Notes: generated by a model from the sequence alone, not told the origin. A stretch of 33,660 nt of DNA from Actinomycetes bacterium (GCA_023431405.1 JAEYVZ010000038.1:1-33660), one strand, 5' to 3'. Positions 10,249 to 18,188 are shown, counted from the stretch's first letter. Translations and numbers: made by a program.

Positions 10249-12068
10249 AGGTTCACCTCCCTCTCCCGCATGCGGGCTTGTTCGTCTTCCAGGCTGGAGA
10301 TGACGTGCCGGTAGTGCTCGCTCGTGCGCAGCAGCTCCGAGTGGGTGCCCACCGCCGTGATACGCCCCTCCTGGAGGAGCGCGACCCGGTCGGCGAGCGT
10401 CACCGTCGACGGACGGTGCGCGACGACGAGCGCCGTCGTGGCGTGCAGCACCTCGCGCAGCGCATCTTCGACGAGGGCTTCGGTGTCGACGTCGAGTGCC
10501 GACAGCGGGTCGTCGAGCACGAGCACGGCGGGCCGCGCGGCGACCGCCCGGGCCAGCGCGAGACGCTGACGCTGACCGCCCGACAGCGACAGCCCTTCCT
10601 CGCCGATCACGGTGTCGACGCCGTCCGGCAGGTCGTCGACGAAGCCGGCCTGTGCGACCCCGAGCGCCTCGCGGAGGATCGCCTCCGCCTCCGGGCTCCC
10701 GACCTCGAGGTCTTCGCGCCCGAGGAGCACGTTCTCCCGCACGGTCTGCGAGAAGAGCGTGGCATCCTCGAACGCCATGCCCACGTGGGTGCGCAGCTCT
10801 TTCAGGCTGAGGTCGCGCACATCGACGCCGTCGATGGTGACGCGTCCGGCCGTGACGTCGTAGAGCCGGCCCGGCAGCGTCGTGAGGGTCGTCTTCCCCG
10901 AGCCGGTGAGCCCGACGAGCGCCATCGTCTCCCCCGGCTGCAGCTCGAGGTCGATGCCGTCGAGCAGATCACGCTCGGTGGGCGCGGCGTCCGCGTAGCG
11001 GAAGTGCACCCCCTCGAAGCGGAGAGCCCCCTGCGGCGAGGCCAGCTCGACGGGGTGCTCGGGGTCGACGATCGTGTTCTCCTCGTCGAACACCTCGAAG
11101 ATGCGGTCGCTCGCGGTGCGCGCGTCGAGGAGGAACGAGAAGAGGAACCCGATCGACTCCATAGGCCAGCGCAGCACCGTCGCCATCGCGAAGAACGCGA
11201 CGAGCTCCGCCACGCCGAGCTGGCCGGTCTGGTTGAGCACGATGCCCACTCCGAGGCACAGCGCGAAGGCGATGTCGGGCAGCAGCACCAGCCAGAACCA
11301 GATCCAGCCGAGAGCGCGGGCCTTGTTCAGCTCGGTCTCTCGCAGGGTCTCGGCCTGACGGGTGAACTTCTGGAGTGCGTGCTTGCCTCGCCCGAAGGCC
11401 TTCAGCACACGGATGCCGTGCACCGACTCCTCGACCGACGTGGCGAGGTCGCCCGCCTGGTCCTGGCTCTGACGGGCGAGCACGCCGTACGTCTTCTCGA
11501 ACCGGTAACCGGCGTACCACAGCGGCGCGCACACGACGAGGAACGTGGTGCCCAGCAGCCAGTGCCACCGGAACAGGAGCACGGCGCCCACGACGATCGT
11601 CAGGACGTTGACGACCAGCAGCACGAGGCCGAAGGCGAGCCAGCGGCGGAGCATGCTGATGTCCTGCATCATGCGGCTCAGCAGCTGACCTGACTGCCAC
11701 CTGTCGTGGAACGACACCGGCAGCCGCTGCAGGCGCTCGTAGAAGCCGGTGCGCAGCTCGTACTCGGCGCGCGTGGCGGGCGCCATGACGAAGAACCGGC
11801 GGGCCCACACCATGAGGGCTTCGAGGAGCCCGAGAACGAGGATGGCCGCGGCGCCCCACGCGAGCTGCACCGCGTCGCCGGAGGCGATCGGGCCGCTCAC
11901 GATCACCTCGAGCACGAGCGGGATCGACAGGGCGAGCAGGCTCGCGACGAGCGCGCTGGCAGCACCGAGCGCCAGGCGCGGCAGCACCGACTTCACGTAC
12001 GGGTACAGGCGCGCCAGGGCGCGCGGAGTCGACAGCGGAGTGGAGGGTCTCTCGGTGGAAGAGGTCAT
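10245..12068 (-). CDS. ABC exporter half-transporter, subunit with degenerate Walker B
   Basis: This 607-residue type I ABC exporter half is the first main gene of the exporter operon. The membrane domain spans about 30-320 and the ATPase domain about 345-590. Walker A is GLTGSGKTT and the signature is canonical (LSLSGGQRQR). Walker B reads VLVLDDPLSALD, with Asp where the catalytic Glu normally sits. Together with the VSAGQ of its partner this matches the asymmetric arrangement known for heterodimeric exporters such as BmrCD and TM287/288. The ATG at 12068 has a purine stretch AAGGA only 2 nt upstream, too close for a standard ribosome-binding site. No alternative upstream start exists in the frame. 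A 28-codon ORF with a strong Shine-Dalgarno lies 143 nt upstream in the same transcript, suggesting leader-controlled expression. Confidence 0.93.
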   Translation of the reverse strand: MTSSTERPSTPLSTPRALARLYPYVKSVLPRLALGAASALVASLLALSIPLVLEVIVSGPIASGDAVQLAWGAAAILVLGLLEALMVWARRFFVMAPATRAEYELRTGFYERLQRLPVSFHDRWQSGQLLSRMMQDISMLRRWLAFGLVLLVVNVLTIVVGAVLLFRWHWLLGTTFLVVCAPLWYAGYRFEKTYGVLARQSQDQAGDLATSVEESVHGIRVLKAFGRGKHALQKFTRQAETLRETELNKARALGWIWFWLVLLPDIAFALCLGVGIVLNQTGQLGVAELVAFFAMATVLRWPMESIGFLFSFLLDARTASDRIFEVFDEENTIVDPEHPVELASPQGALRFEGVHFRYADAAPTERDLLDGIDLELQPGETMALVGLTGSGKTTLTTLPGRLYDVTAGRVTIDGVDVRDLSLKELRTHVGMAFEDATLFSQTVRENVLLGREDLEVGSPEAEAILREALGVAQAGFVDDLPDGVDTVIGEEGLSLSGGQRQRLALARAVAARPAVLVLDDPLSALDVDTEALVEDALREVLHATTALVVAHRPSTVTLADRVALLQEGRITAVGTHSELLRTSEHYRHVISSLEDEQARMREREVNL

Positions 12069-12211
12069 GATCCTTGTGGGGTGGCGAGGGTGAGAGCGGA
12101 TGCCGGGTCGCGGCGAGGGCGCGGATGCGCGCGCGGAACACCAGTCGGTGCGTGTCTGCCGGAGGCAACGCTGTGAGCGGAACGGAGCTTCCCCGAAGGG
12201 AGGGGCGGGCG

Positions 12212-12298
12212 TTATGCGCGGAGCGTGCGTCCTCGGCGAGCGGGGCGCGCAGCGATGAGGAGGGCAGACGGCTTCGTGGTGACGATGGCCTTGTACAT
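12212..12298 (-). CDS. Putative 28-residue leader peptide of the ABC exporter operon
   Basis: A short ORF on the minus strand starts at ATG 12298 after a near-ideal ribosome-binding site (GAGGAGGAAGCC then ATG) and ends at TAA 12212-12214. The peptide begins MYKAIVTTKPSALLIAARP and ends in an Arg-rich tail (RRGRTLRA). It is preceded by its own promoter (TTGCGC-N18-TAGGCT). It lies in the 5' leader of the exporter gene, whose own start has no properly spaced ribosome-binding site. This arrangement fits a regulatory uORF that senses ribosome stalling, as described for some antibiotic-responsive ABC transporters and resistance genes. It could instead be a small membrane-active protein. I found no strong terminator hairpin in the 143-nt spacer, so the mechanism is open. 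Confidence 0.55.
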   Translation of the reverse strand: MYKAIVTTKPSALLIAARPARRGRTLRA

Positions 12299-12350
12299 GG
12301 CTTCCTCCTCGGTAGGGTGACGGGGCGCGGTCGCGAGGCGACAGCCCTCC

Positions 12351-12380
12351 AGCCTATGCCTGGGAGTTTGCTGGGCGCAA
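12351..12380 (-). promoter_or_regulatory. Promoter of the leader peptide / ABC exporter operon
   Basis: On the minus strand a TTGCGC (12375-12380) and a TAGGCT (12351-12356) are separated by 18 nt. The predicted transcription start near 12344 gives a leader of about 45 nt before the small ORF and about 275 nt before the exporter start. The -35 element lies just after the Ogt stop codon. Confidence 0.55.
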
Positions 12381-12388
12381 GAGCGGAT

Positions 12389-12880
12389 TCAGGCGGCCTC
12401 GCGGGCGAGGAGACTCCGCTTCACGTCGACGCCCCAGGCGAAACCGCCCAGCGAGCCGTCGCCGCGGAGCACCCGGTGGCACGGGACGAAGAGGGCAGGA
12501 GCGTTGCGGGCACAGATCGATGCGGCGGCGCGCACCGCGCGAGGGCTGCCGAGGGCCGCGGCGAAGCCCGTATAGGTGAGCGGTGCGCCCGGCGCGATGC
12601 GGCGCAGCGCCTCCCACCCCGACATCTGCAGCACGGTGCCGGCCTGACTCACCACCACCTCGTCGATCGCGTGCACGTCGCCGGCGTAGTAGGCGCGGGC
12701 GGCGTCCGCGGCATCCGTCTCCCCCTCGACGATGACGGCGGGGCGGCGGGCGGGGGCGAGTCGCACGAGGATCGCCTCAGGGTCGGAGGTCCAGCCCGAC
12801 GCCAGCACGCGCTGGCGCTCGTCGGCCAGGATCGTGAACGGACCGTCGGAGGTGTCGATGGTCTGGATGGTCGCGGTCAT
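12389..12880 (-). CDS. ogt: Methylated-DNA--protein-cysteine methyltransferase
   Basis: This 163-residue Ogt/MGMT-type suicide repair protein takes the alkyl group from O6-alkylguanine in DNA onto its own cysteine. The active site is PCHRV with acceptor Cys134. The helix-turn-helix DNA-binding segment (GWEALRRIAPGAPLTYTGFA) and the C-terminal GGFAWG are typical. The length is normal for stand-alone bacterial Ogt. The start codon overlaps the stop of the upstream Ada/AlkA gene (ATGA at 12877-12880), so the two are cotranslated. This provides the methyltransferase domain that E. coli Ada carries as its C-terminal half. Activity is cytoplasmic, on DNA. Confidence 0.94.
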   Translation of the reverse strand: MTATIQTIDTSDGPFTILADERQRVLASGWTSDPEAILVRLAPARRPAVIVEGETDAADAARAYYAGDVHAIDEVVVSQAGTVLQMSGWEALRRIAPGAPLTYTGFAAALGSPRAVRAAASICARNAPALFVPCHRVLRGDGSLGGFAWGVDVKRSLLAREAA

Positions 12881-14412
12881 GATGCCTCCGTCGCGGTCGA
12901 GGTGGAAAGGTCGGCGGCGCGCGCGCGGGCGCGGCGTCCGGTCGCGACGCGCGGAGGGACGGCCCGCCACAGATGGGTCATGAGGTAGCTGCGCCACGGG
13001 GCGGCGCCGGCCGCCCACGCCTCGAGCGCGCGCGGCTCGGCGGGGAGGCCGAGAGCGGCGGCACCCGTGCGCACGGCGACATCGCCGGGCAGTGACACAT
13101 CGGGATCGCCGAGCACCCGCATCCGCACATAGTCGGCCGTCCAGGGCCCGATCCCGGGGCGAGCGAGCAGCGCCGCACGCTGCTCGGCGGCGTCGTCGGC
13201 CGTCGTCAGCACGAGATCGCCTGCGGCCAGCGCCGCCGCGGCGCCCGTGATGGCACGGATGCGGCTCGCCGGCCCGCGCAGCACGTCGGCCCCGTGCTCG
13301 GCGATGGCCGCCATGGTGGGGAAGAGCCGGTCGGTGCCGGCGTGCGGCTCGACCCTCTCGCCGAGCGCGTCGGTGAGCGCGGTGAGCGCGGTCGTCGCCG
13401 CACCGACGGAGATCTGCTGACCGACCATCGCGCGGATGAGCATCTCGTGCGGGTCGGCGGCGCCGGGCACGCGGATGCCGGGAAGCGCCGCAACGCGCCG
13501 CGTCAGCTCCGGGTGGGAAGAGAGGGCGGTGTCGACGGCGACCGGATCGGCATCGAGGTCGAACAGCCGCCGGGCGCGGGCGACGAGCGGGGCGAGATCG
13601 CGCAGCTGGGACAGCCGCACCCGGAGCCGCACCCGGCCTGCCTCGTCGGTGCGCAGCTCGAACCAGGCCGGGCCGCCGTCGAGGCGCACGGTGCGGGCGA
13701 AGCTCGTGGGCGTCGCCGACTCGGCACCGCCCACCGCGCGAGCGGCCATCCACGCGAACAGCCCCGCCGCATCGAACGGCTCCCGGTGGGGAAGCACGAG
13801 ATCCAACGCGCCCGTCACGCCCTGCTCGGCTGTGCCGGGCGCTCGCCGCCGGGCGCGCAGCTCGAGCGGTGTCATCCCGAACACCTCGCGCACCGTGTCG
13901 TTGAACTGACGCACGCTCGCAAAACCCGCGGAGAAGGCCACATCGGCGGCCGACAGGTCGGTGCCGACCAGCAGCATCCGCGCCGTGTGCGCGCGCTGGG
14001 CACGTGCGAGGGCGAGCGGCCCCGCCCCGAGCTCCGCGGTGAGCAGCCTCGTGAGGTGACGCGGAGAATAGCCGAGCCGGCCCGCGAGGCCCGCCACACC
14101 GCTGCGCTCGACCACGCCGTCGGCGATCAGGCGCATCGCGCGTGCGGCGAGATCGCCGCGCAGATCCCACGCGGGAGACCCGGGCGCCGCTTCCGGCAGG
14201 CACCGCTTGCACGCCCGGTATCCGGCTTCATGCGCGGCGGCCGACGTCGCGAAGAATGTGACGTTCGCGGGCTTCGGTGTGCGGGCCGGGCACGACGGGC
14301 GGCAGTAGATGCCGGTCGAGCGCACGGCCGTGACGAACTGTCCGTCGAAGCGGGCATCGCGCGCGTCGATCGCGCGGTAGCGCTCGTCGAAGGTCATGGC
14401 CGGTGCAGGCAT
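12877..14412 (-). CDS. alkA: Ada N-terminal / AraC / AlkA fusion: alkylation-response regulator and 3-methyladenine DNA glycosylase
   Basis: This 511-residue protein has three parts. Residues 7-80 are an Ada zinc domain with four cysteines (Cys37, Cys41, Cys68, Cys71); Cys37 in TGIYCRPSC is the expected methyl-phosphotriester acceptor that switches the regulator on. Residues about 88-190 are an AraC helix-turn-helix domain (LAGRLGYSPRHLTRLL; DVAFSAGFASVRQFNDTVRE). Residues about 205-490 are an AlkA glycosylase with the HhH-GPD core (LARPGIGPWTADYVRMRVLG) and a conserved Asp in SLPGDVAV. It should both sense alkylated DNA and excise alkylated bases. Ogt overlaps its 3' end. The start at 14412 is 6 nt after a CAGAGT box; an in-frame ATG at 14397 is an alternative. 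A palindrome at 14433-14446 may be its own operator. Confidence 0.93.
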   Translation of the reverse strand: MPAPAMTFDERYRAIDARDARFDGQFVTAVRSTGIYCRPSCPARTPKPANVTFFATSAAAHEAGYRACKRCLPEAAPGSPAWDLRGDLAARAMRLIADGVVERSGVAGLAGRLGYSPRHLTRLLTAELGAGPLALARAQRAHTARMLLVGTDLSAADVAFSAGFASVRQFNDTVREVFGMTPLELRARRRAPGTAEQGVTGALDLVLPHREPFDAAGLFAWMAARAVGGAESATPTSFARTVRLDGGPAWFELRTDEAGRVRLRVRLSQLRDLAPLVARARRLFDLDADPVAVDTALSSHPELTRRVAALPGIRVPGAADPHEMLIRAMVGQQISVGAATTALTALTDALGERVEPHAGTDRLFPTMAAIAEHGADVLRGPASRIRAITGAAAALAAGDLVLTTADDAAEQRAALLARPGIGPWTADYVRMRVLGDPDVSLPGDVAVRTGAAALGLPAEPRALEAWAAGAAPWRSYLMTHLWRAVPPRVATGRRARARAADLSTSTATEAS

Positions 14413-14432
14413 GCCTCCACTCTGACACGCGG

Positions 14433-14446
14433 AACCGACATCGGTT
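14433..14446. promoter_or_regulatory. Palindrome at the Ada/AlkA promoter
   Basis: AACCGA-CA-TCGGTT is a perfect 6-bp inverted repeat lying 21 nt before the start codon of the Ada/AlkA gene, where a -35 element would be for the CAGAGT -10 at 14419-14424. It could be an operator, but it does not resemble the E. coli Ada box and no second copy was found. Confidence 0.35.
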
Positions 14447-14507
14447 GGCGGAAATCGGACATGGCAGTCGGCTCGTCCGACGAGCCCACGCGACGCGCGC
14501 CCCGCGC

Positions 14508-14561
14508 GTGACGGGTGCCCCGTGGGTGACGGGTGCCCCGTGGGTGAAGGGCGCTCAGTGG
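14508..14561. repeat. 18-bp tandem repeat after purH
   Basis: Two exact copies of GTGACGGGTGCCCCGTGG (14508-14525 and 14526-14543) are followed by a third, degenerate copy (14544-14561, 14 of 18 positions matching) that runs over the purH stop codon. The repeat fills most of the gap between purH and the Ada/AlkA gene. No clear terminator is seen in it. Confidence 0.85.
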
Positions 14562-16159
14562 AAGAAGTGGCGCTCCCCCGTGAAGAACATCGTCACGTTC
14601 GCTGCGCGGGCGGCGTCGATGACCTCCTGGTCGCGCACCGAACCACCCGGCTGGATGATCGTCGTGATCCCCGCATCGATCAGCACCTGCGGGCCGTCGG
14701 CGAACGGGAAGAACGCGTCGGATGCCGCGACCGATCCTGCGGCGCGGTCGCCCGCACGCTCGACCGCGAGGCGGCAGGAGTCGACCCGGTTGACCTGGCC
14801 CATTCCGATGCCGACCGTCGCCGACCCCTTGGCGAGCACGATCGCGTTCGACTTCACGGCGCGGCAGGCCTTCCACGCGAAGATCATGCCCTCCAGCGCT
14901 TCGGGCGCAGGGCGCTCGCCCGAGACGAGCTGCCAGTCCTTCGCGACCGACTCGATCTCGTCGGGGAACCGGTCGGCATCCTGCAGCAGGAGTCCACCCG
15001 AGACGAGCCGCACGTCCATCGGCTCCTGCTTCCAGTCAGCCGGCAGCTTCAGCACGCGCAGGTTCTTCTTCAGACGGAAGACCTCCAGCGCCTCCGGCTC
15101 GAAGTCGGGCGCGACGATCACCTCGGTGAAGATGTCGCGAAGGTTCTCCGCCATTTTCAGCGTCACGGTGCGGTTCGCGGCGATCACACCACCGAAGGCC
15201 GAGACCGGGTCGCACTCGTGCGCACGCAGGTGCGCCGAGGCGATCGGGTCGAGGGCGTTCGGCGCGGCGACCGCGATTCCGCAGGGGTTGGCGTGCTTGA
15301 TGATCGCGACGGCGGGCTTCACGAGGTCGAAGGCCGCCCGCAGCGCGGCATCCGCGTCGACGTAGTTGTTGTACGACATCTCCTTGCCCTGCAGCTGCGT
15401 CGCCTGCGCGATGCCGTGGCCGCCCAGACGCGTGTAGATGGCGGCCCGCTGATGCGAGTTCTCCCCGTAGCGGAGGGTCGCGAGGCGCTCGGCCGTGATC
15501 GTCAGGTGCTGCGGCAGCTCGTCGGTCGACAGCGTCTCGTCGGCGAACCAGGTGGACACCGCCCGGTCGTATTCGCACGTGTGCGCGAACGCGCGCGCGG
15601 CGAGGTCGCGTCGCTGCGCGAGCGAGGTGCCCCCGTTCGACACGGCGTCGATGATCGCCGGGTACGACTCCGGCGAGACGACGATGGCCACGTTCGCGAA
15701 GTTCTTCGCCGACGCGCGGACCATCGCGGGGCCTCCGATGTCGATCTGCTCGACGACCGCGTCGCCCACGGCACCGGATGCCACGGTCTCCACGAACGGA
15801 TAGAGGTTCACGACGACGAGCTCGAACGGCAGGATGCCGAGCTCCTGGAGCTGGGCCTCATGGTCTTCGAGGCGGAGGTCGGCGAGGAGCCCGGCGTGCA
15901 CGTGAGGGTGCAGCGTCTTCACGCGACCGCCGAGCGACTCGGGGAAGCCGGTGATCTCTGCAACGTCGGTCACGGCGATGCCCGCCTCACGCAGGAGCGC
16001 CGCCGACCCGCCGGTCGAGAGGATCTCGACGCCTGCCTCGGCGAGCGCCTCGGCGAGAGGGAGAAGGCCGGTCTTGTCGCTCACCGAGATGAGCGCTCGG
16101 CGGATGGGCACGATGTCGCGCGGGCGGTAGAGGGACGGGTCGATGCTCGGGCCGGCCAT
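14555..16159 (-). CDS. purH: Bifunctional AICAR transformylase / IMP cyclohydrolase
   Basis: This 534-residue enzyme carries out the last two steps of de novo IMP synthesis in the cytoplasm: formylation of AICAR with 10-formyl-THF and ring closure to IMP. The N-terminal MGS-like cyclohydrolase domain (about 18-165) includes STGGSAALL and GRVKTLHPHVHAGLLA. The C-terminal transformylase domain carries LRYGENSHQRA and IKHANPCGIAVA, the latter with the catalytic Lys-His. The length is standard. It starts at ATG 16159, 21 nt after the purN stop, and is almost certainly cotranscribed with it. The 18-bp tandem repeat begins at its 3' end. Confidence 0.97.
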   Translation of the reverse strand: MAGPSIDPSLYRPRDIVPIRRALISVSDKTGLLPLAEALAEAGVEILSTGGSAALLREAGIAVTDVAEITGFPESLGGRVKTLHPHVHAGLLADLRLEDHEAQLQELGILPFELVVVNLYPFVETVASGAVGDAVVEQIDIGGPAMVRASAKNFANVAIVVSPESYPAIIDAVSNGGTSLAQRRDLAARAFAHTCEYDRAVSTWFADETLSTDELPQHLTITAERLATLRYGENSHQRAAIYTRLGGHGIAQATQLQGKEMSYNNYVDADAALRAAFDLVKPAVAIIKHANPCGIAVAAPNALDPIASAHLRAHECDPVSAFGGVIAANRTVTLKMAENLRDIFTEVIVAPDFEPEALEVFRLKKNLRVLKLPADWKQEPMDVRLVSGGLLLQDADRFPDEIESVAKDWQLVSGERPAPEALEGMIFAWKACRAVKSNAIVLAKGSATVGIGMGQVNRVDSCRLAVERAGDRAAGSVAASDAFFPFADGPQVLIDAGITTIIQPGGSVRDQEVIDAARAANVTMFFTGERHFFH

Positions 16160-16180
16160 GAGGGCTCCTGTGTTCCGGGG

Positions 16181-16774
16181 TCAGTGGGTCTCGTACGCGG
16201 TGAGGTCGAGGTCGCCTGTGGCGATGCGCCGGACGACGTCGATGAGAAGCCGGCGCTCCACGGGCTTGATGCGCTCGTGCAGCGTCTGCTCGGTGTCGCC
16301 GGGGAGCACAGGCACGCGCTCCTGGGCGAGGATCGGGCCGGTGTCGACTCCGCTGTCGACGACGATGACGCTTGCGCCCGTCTCGGGCACCCCGGCGGCG
16401 AGCGCATCGCGCACGCCATGCGCCCCGGGGAACTCGGGGAGGAAGGCCGGGTGGGTGTTGATGAGGCGCGGCGCCCACGCGTCGACGAGGTCGGCAGGCA
16501 GGAGCCGCATCATGCCGCTCAGCACGACGAGGTCGGGCGCCCACACGTCGATCTGCGCGCGCAGCTCCGCGCCCCACTGCTCGCGGGTCTCGAAGCGACG
16601 GAAGGGCACGAGCACGGTCGGGATGCCGAAGTCTTCCGCGTGCGCGAACCCGTCGGCCTCGCGATCAGCGCCGACGACGACGACGCGGGCCGGGAAATCG
16701 GGGTCGCTGGTCGCCTCGAGAAGGGCCCGAAGGTTCGATCCGGCGCCGGAGATCAGGACGGCGAGGGTCAGCAC
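16181..16774 (-). CDS. purN: Phosphoribosylglycinamide formyltransferase
   Basis: This 197-residue enzyme transfers the formyl group of 10-formyl-THF to GAR, the third step of purine synthesis. N-terminal LISGAGSNLRALLEA is the phosphate-binding loop. The catalytic core is LINTHPAFLPEFPGAHG (the Asn and His of the NxH motif) followed by the catalytic Asp in VDSGVDTGPIL. The start is a GTG at 16774, placed 6 nt after a TAGACT box. There is no Shine-Dalgarno, so a leaderless transcript is likely. This promoter sits inside the last codons of the upstream DUF6350-like gene. purH follows after 21 nt. Confidence 0.96.
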   Translation of the reverse strand: MLTLAVLISGAGSNLRALLEATSDPDFPARVVVVGADREADGFAHAEDFGIPTVLVPFRRFETREQWGAELRAQIDVWAPDLVVLSGMMRLLPADLVDAWAPRLINTHPAFLPEFPGAHGVRDALAAGVPETGASVIVVDSGVDTGPILAQERVPVLPGDTEQTLHERIKPVERRLLIDVVRRIATGDLDLTAYETH

Positions 16775-16778
16775 CCGC

Positions 16779-18107
16779 TCAGTCTACCGACGGACGGGCA
16801 TGGCCCTCCGGCCGTTCGGGATCGTGCAGGTGCCCCAGATCCTGCGTGTCCGCCAGATCCTGCACCTCTCGCAGATCGTGCCGTTCCACCGGCGCGTGCG
16901 GTGCGGGCTCCGATGTCGACAGCGGCGCGAGGAGCACCGCCGCCGCACCGATCGCCACCTCGATCGCGACGGCCAGAGCGACGGCGCCCACGTGCGGGCC
17001 GGTCTCGCTCAGGCGTCCCGGCCCCAGCGCTCCGGCGGCCGCGGCGGCCAGCAGTGCCGTCCCTCCCGCAGCCCCCGCGACGATCGCGGCGAGCACGACG
17101 ATGCGCGCCACGATCGGCTCGTCCTCGCCGGTCTCCTCCTGCATCCGGGCGCGGGCGATCCACCCCGAGAGCGCCCCGACCCCGACGACGGCGAGCGCGA
17201 GCAGCAGCAGCCACGGCGACGGCGACTCCGGCACGATGCCCAGCACCGGGATGCCGGGCACCACCCCGAGGCTCGTGCCGCCTGGCGACACTGCTGTTCC
17301 GGTGCCCAGCGCGAAACCGGGACCGGCCGCATATGCCGCGCCCCACACCACGAGGGTGGGGAGGTAGGCGAGCTGGGCGAGCGAGACGACGATCACCCCG
17401 AGGAGGTCGACGTGCGACGCCTCGTACACGGCGACGATCGACGCACCCCGCACCGCGAAGCCGAGCGCGACGACAGCGGCACCGATGCCGATCCATGCGA
17501 CGAGCGCGGTGGCGATGCCGCGGGCCGCGCCTTCCACGATGCCGGTGCCCTCGACGTCGACGCGCTGGCGCAGCCGGTCGAGGACGCCGTCGTCGCCGTC
17601 GCGCCAGGCGCCCACCAGCGCGCCCAGGAGCGAGGGGACCGCGAACACCAGGGTGGGCATCAGCACGGCACGGCCCACGTCGACCGTCACGGGCTGGAGG
17701 GTCGAGGTCAGTGCCACGAGGGTCGCCAGCGCGGCGACCGTGAGGGTGCCGGCGCCGACACCCGTCGCCCACGCGCCCGCCCGCGCGGCGCGGGCGCCCG
17801 AGCGGGCCGCGAACACGGCGGTGAAAAGCGCGAAGGCGGCGGGGGCGAGCGAGAAGACGAAAGAAGCCGCCTCCGCAGGGATCCCGAGCGTCGCGACCGC
17901 ATCGGCATCCAGCCCCACCTGCAGCGGCACGAAGTGGCCGGCCTGCCAGATGCGCGCAGCGGCAGGCCACAGGCTCGCCCAGTCGGCCGTGCCCTCGAAC
18001 GCGAACACCCACAGGAGGGTCAGCGGAGCGAGTGCGGCGGCGAGGCCCACGGCGACGACGATCACAGCGTCGAAGGCGGCCAAGACGGCGACGAGGAGGC
18101 GGTTCAT
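16779..18107 (-). CDS. DUF6350-like polytopic membrane protein
   Basis: This 442-residue integral membrane protein has roughly nine or ten hydrophobic helices between residues 5 and 400, separated by short loops and one longer acidic loop near 180. It resembles the DUF6350 family often found directly upstream of purN in actinobacteria; its biochemical role is unknown to me. The C-terminal 40 residues are hydrophilic and contain a short hexapeptide-type repeat (HDLREV QDLADT QDLGHL) encoded by an 18-bp tandem repeat. The start at ATG 18107 follows a TAGGGT box (18117-18122) by 9 nt. Its stop overlaps the purN promoter. It diverges from the purine permease, so the neighbourhood is purine-related, but a role in purine metabolism is not shown. 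Confidence 0.85.
   Translation of the reverse strand: MNRLLVAVLAAFDAVIVVAVGLAAALAPLTLLWVFAFEGTADWASLWPAAARIWQAGHFVPLQVGLDADAVATLGIPAEAASFVFSLAPAAFALFTAVFAARSGARAARAGAWATGVGAGTLTVAALATLVALTSTLQPVTVDVGRAVLMPTLVFAVPSLLGALVGAWRDGDDGVLDRLRQRVDVEGTGIVEGAARGIATALVAWIGIGAAVVALGFAVRGASIVAVYEASHVDLLGVIVVSLAQLAYLPTLVVWGAAYAAGPGFALGTGTAVSPGGTSLGVVPGIPVLGIVPESPSPWLLLLALAVVGVGALSGWIARARMQEETGEDEPIVARIVVLAAIVAGAAGGTALLAAAAAGALGPGRLSETGPHVGAVALAVAIEVAIGAAAVLLAPLSTSEPAPHAPVERHDLREVQDLADTQDLGHLHDPERPEGHARPSVD
16781..16786 (-). promoter_or_regulatory. -10 element (TAGACT) of the purNH operon
   Basis: Read on the minus strand TAGACT ends 6 nt before the purN GTG. It overlaps the stop codon region of the upstream membrane gene, giving purNH a promoter of its own in addition to any read-through. 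Confidence 0.5.
16818..16889. repeat. 18-bp imperfect tandem repeat in the 3' end of the DUF6350-like gene
   Basis: Four units of 18 bp share the core CAGATCCTGC or GATCGTGC: 16818-16835, 16836-16853 (CAGATCCTGCGTGTCCGC), 16854-16871 (CAGATCCTGCACCTCTCG) and 16872-16889. The repeat is in frame and encodes D-L-x-x-x-Q/H hexapeptides, so copy number can vary without breaking the protein. Confidence 0.75.
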
Positions 18108-18168
18108 GCGGCTTCGACCCTACCCAGCGAGCGGCCGCCGCCCGCGGTGGGCGCGCCCGCACCCCCGG

Positions 18169-18188
18169 CATCCGGAGGGAGCCGGATG
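18169..18188. repeat. Small stem-loop upstream of the purine permease gene
   Basis: CATCCGG (18169-18175) and CCGGATG (18182-18188) are perfect 7-bp inverted repeats around a 6-nt loop. It lies about 55 nt before the NCS2 start codon in a 135-bp divergent intergenic region. I cannot say whether it acts in DNA or RNA. Confidence 0.4.

Noticed and set aside
12185..12206. UUCG-type hairpin in the exporter leader as an attenuator terminator
   Set aside because: Only about four base pairs are uninterrupted on the minus strand and no U-run follows. It is too weak to call a terminator, so attenuation by this hairpin is not supported.
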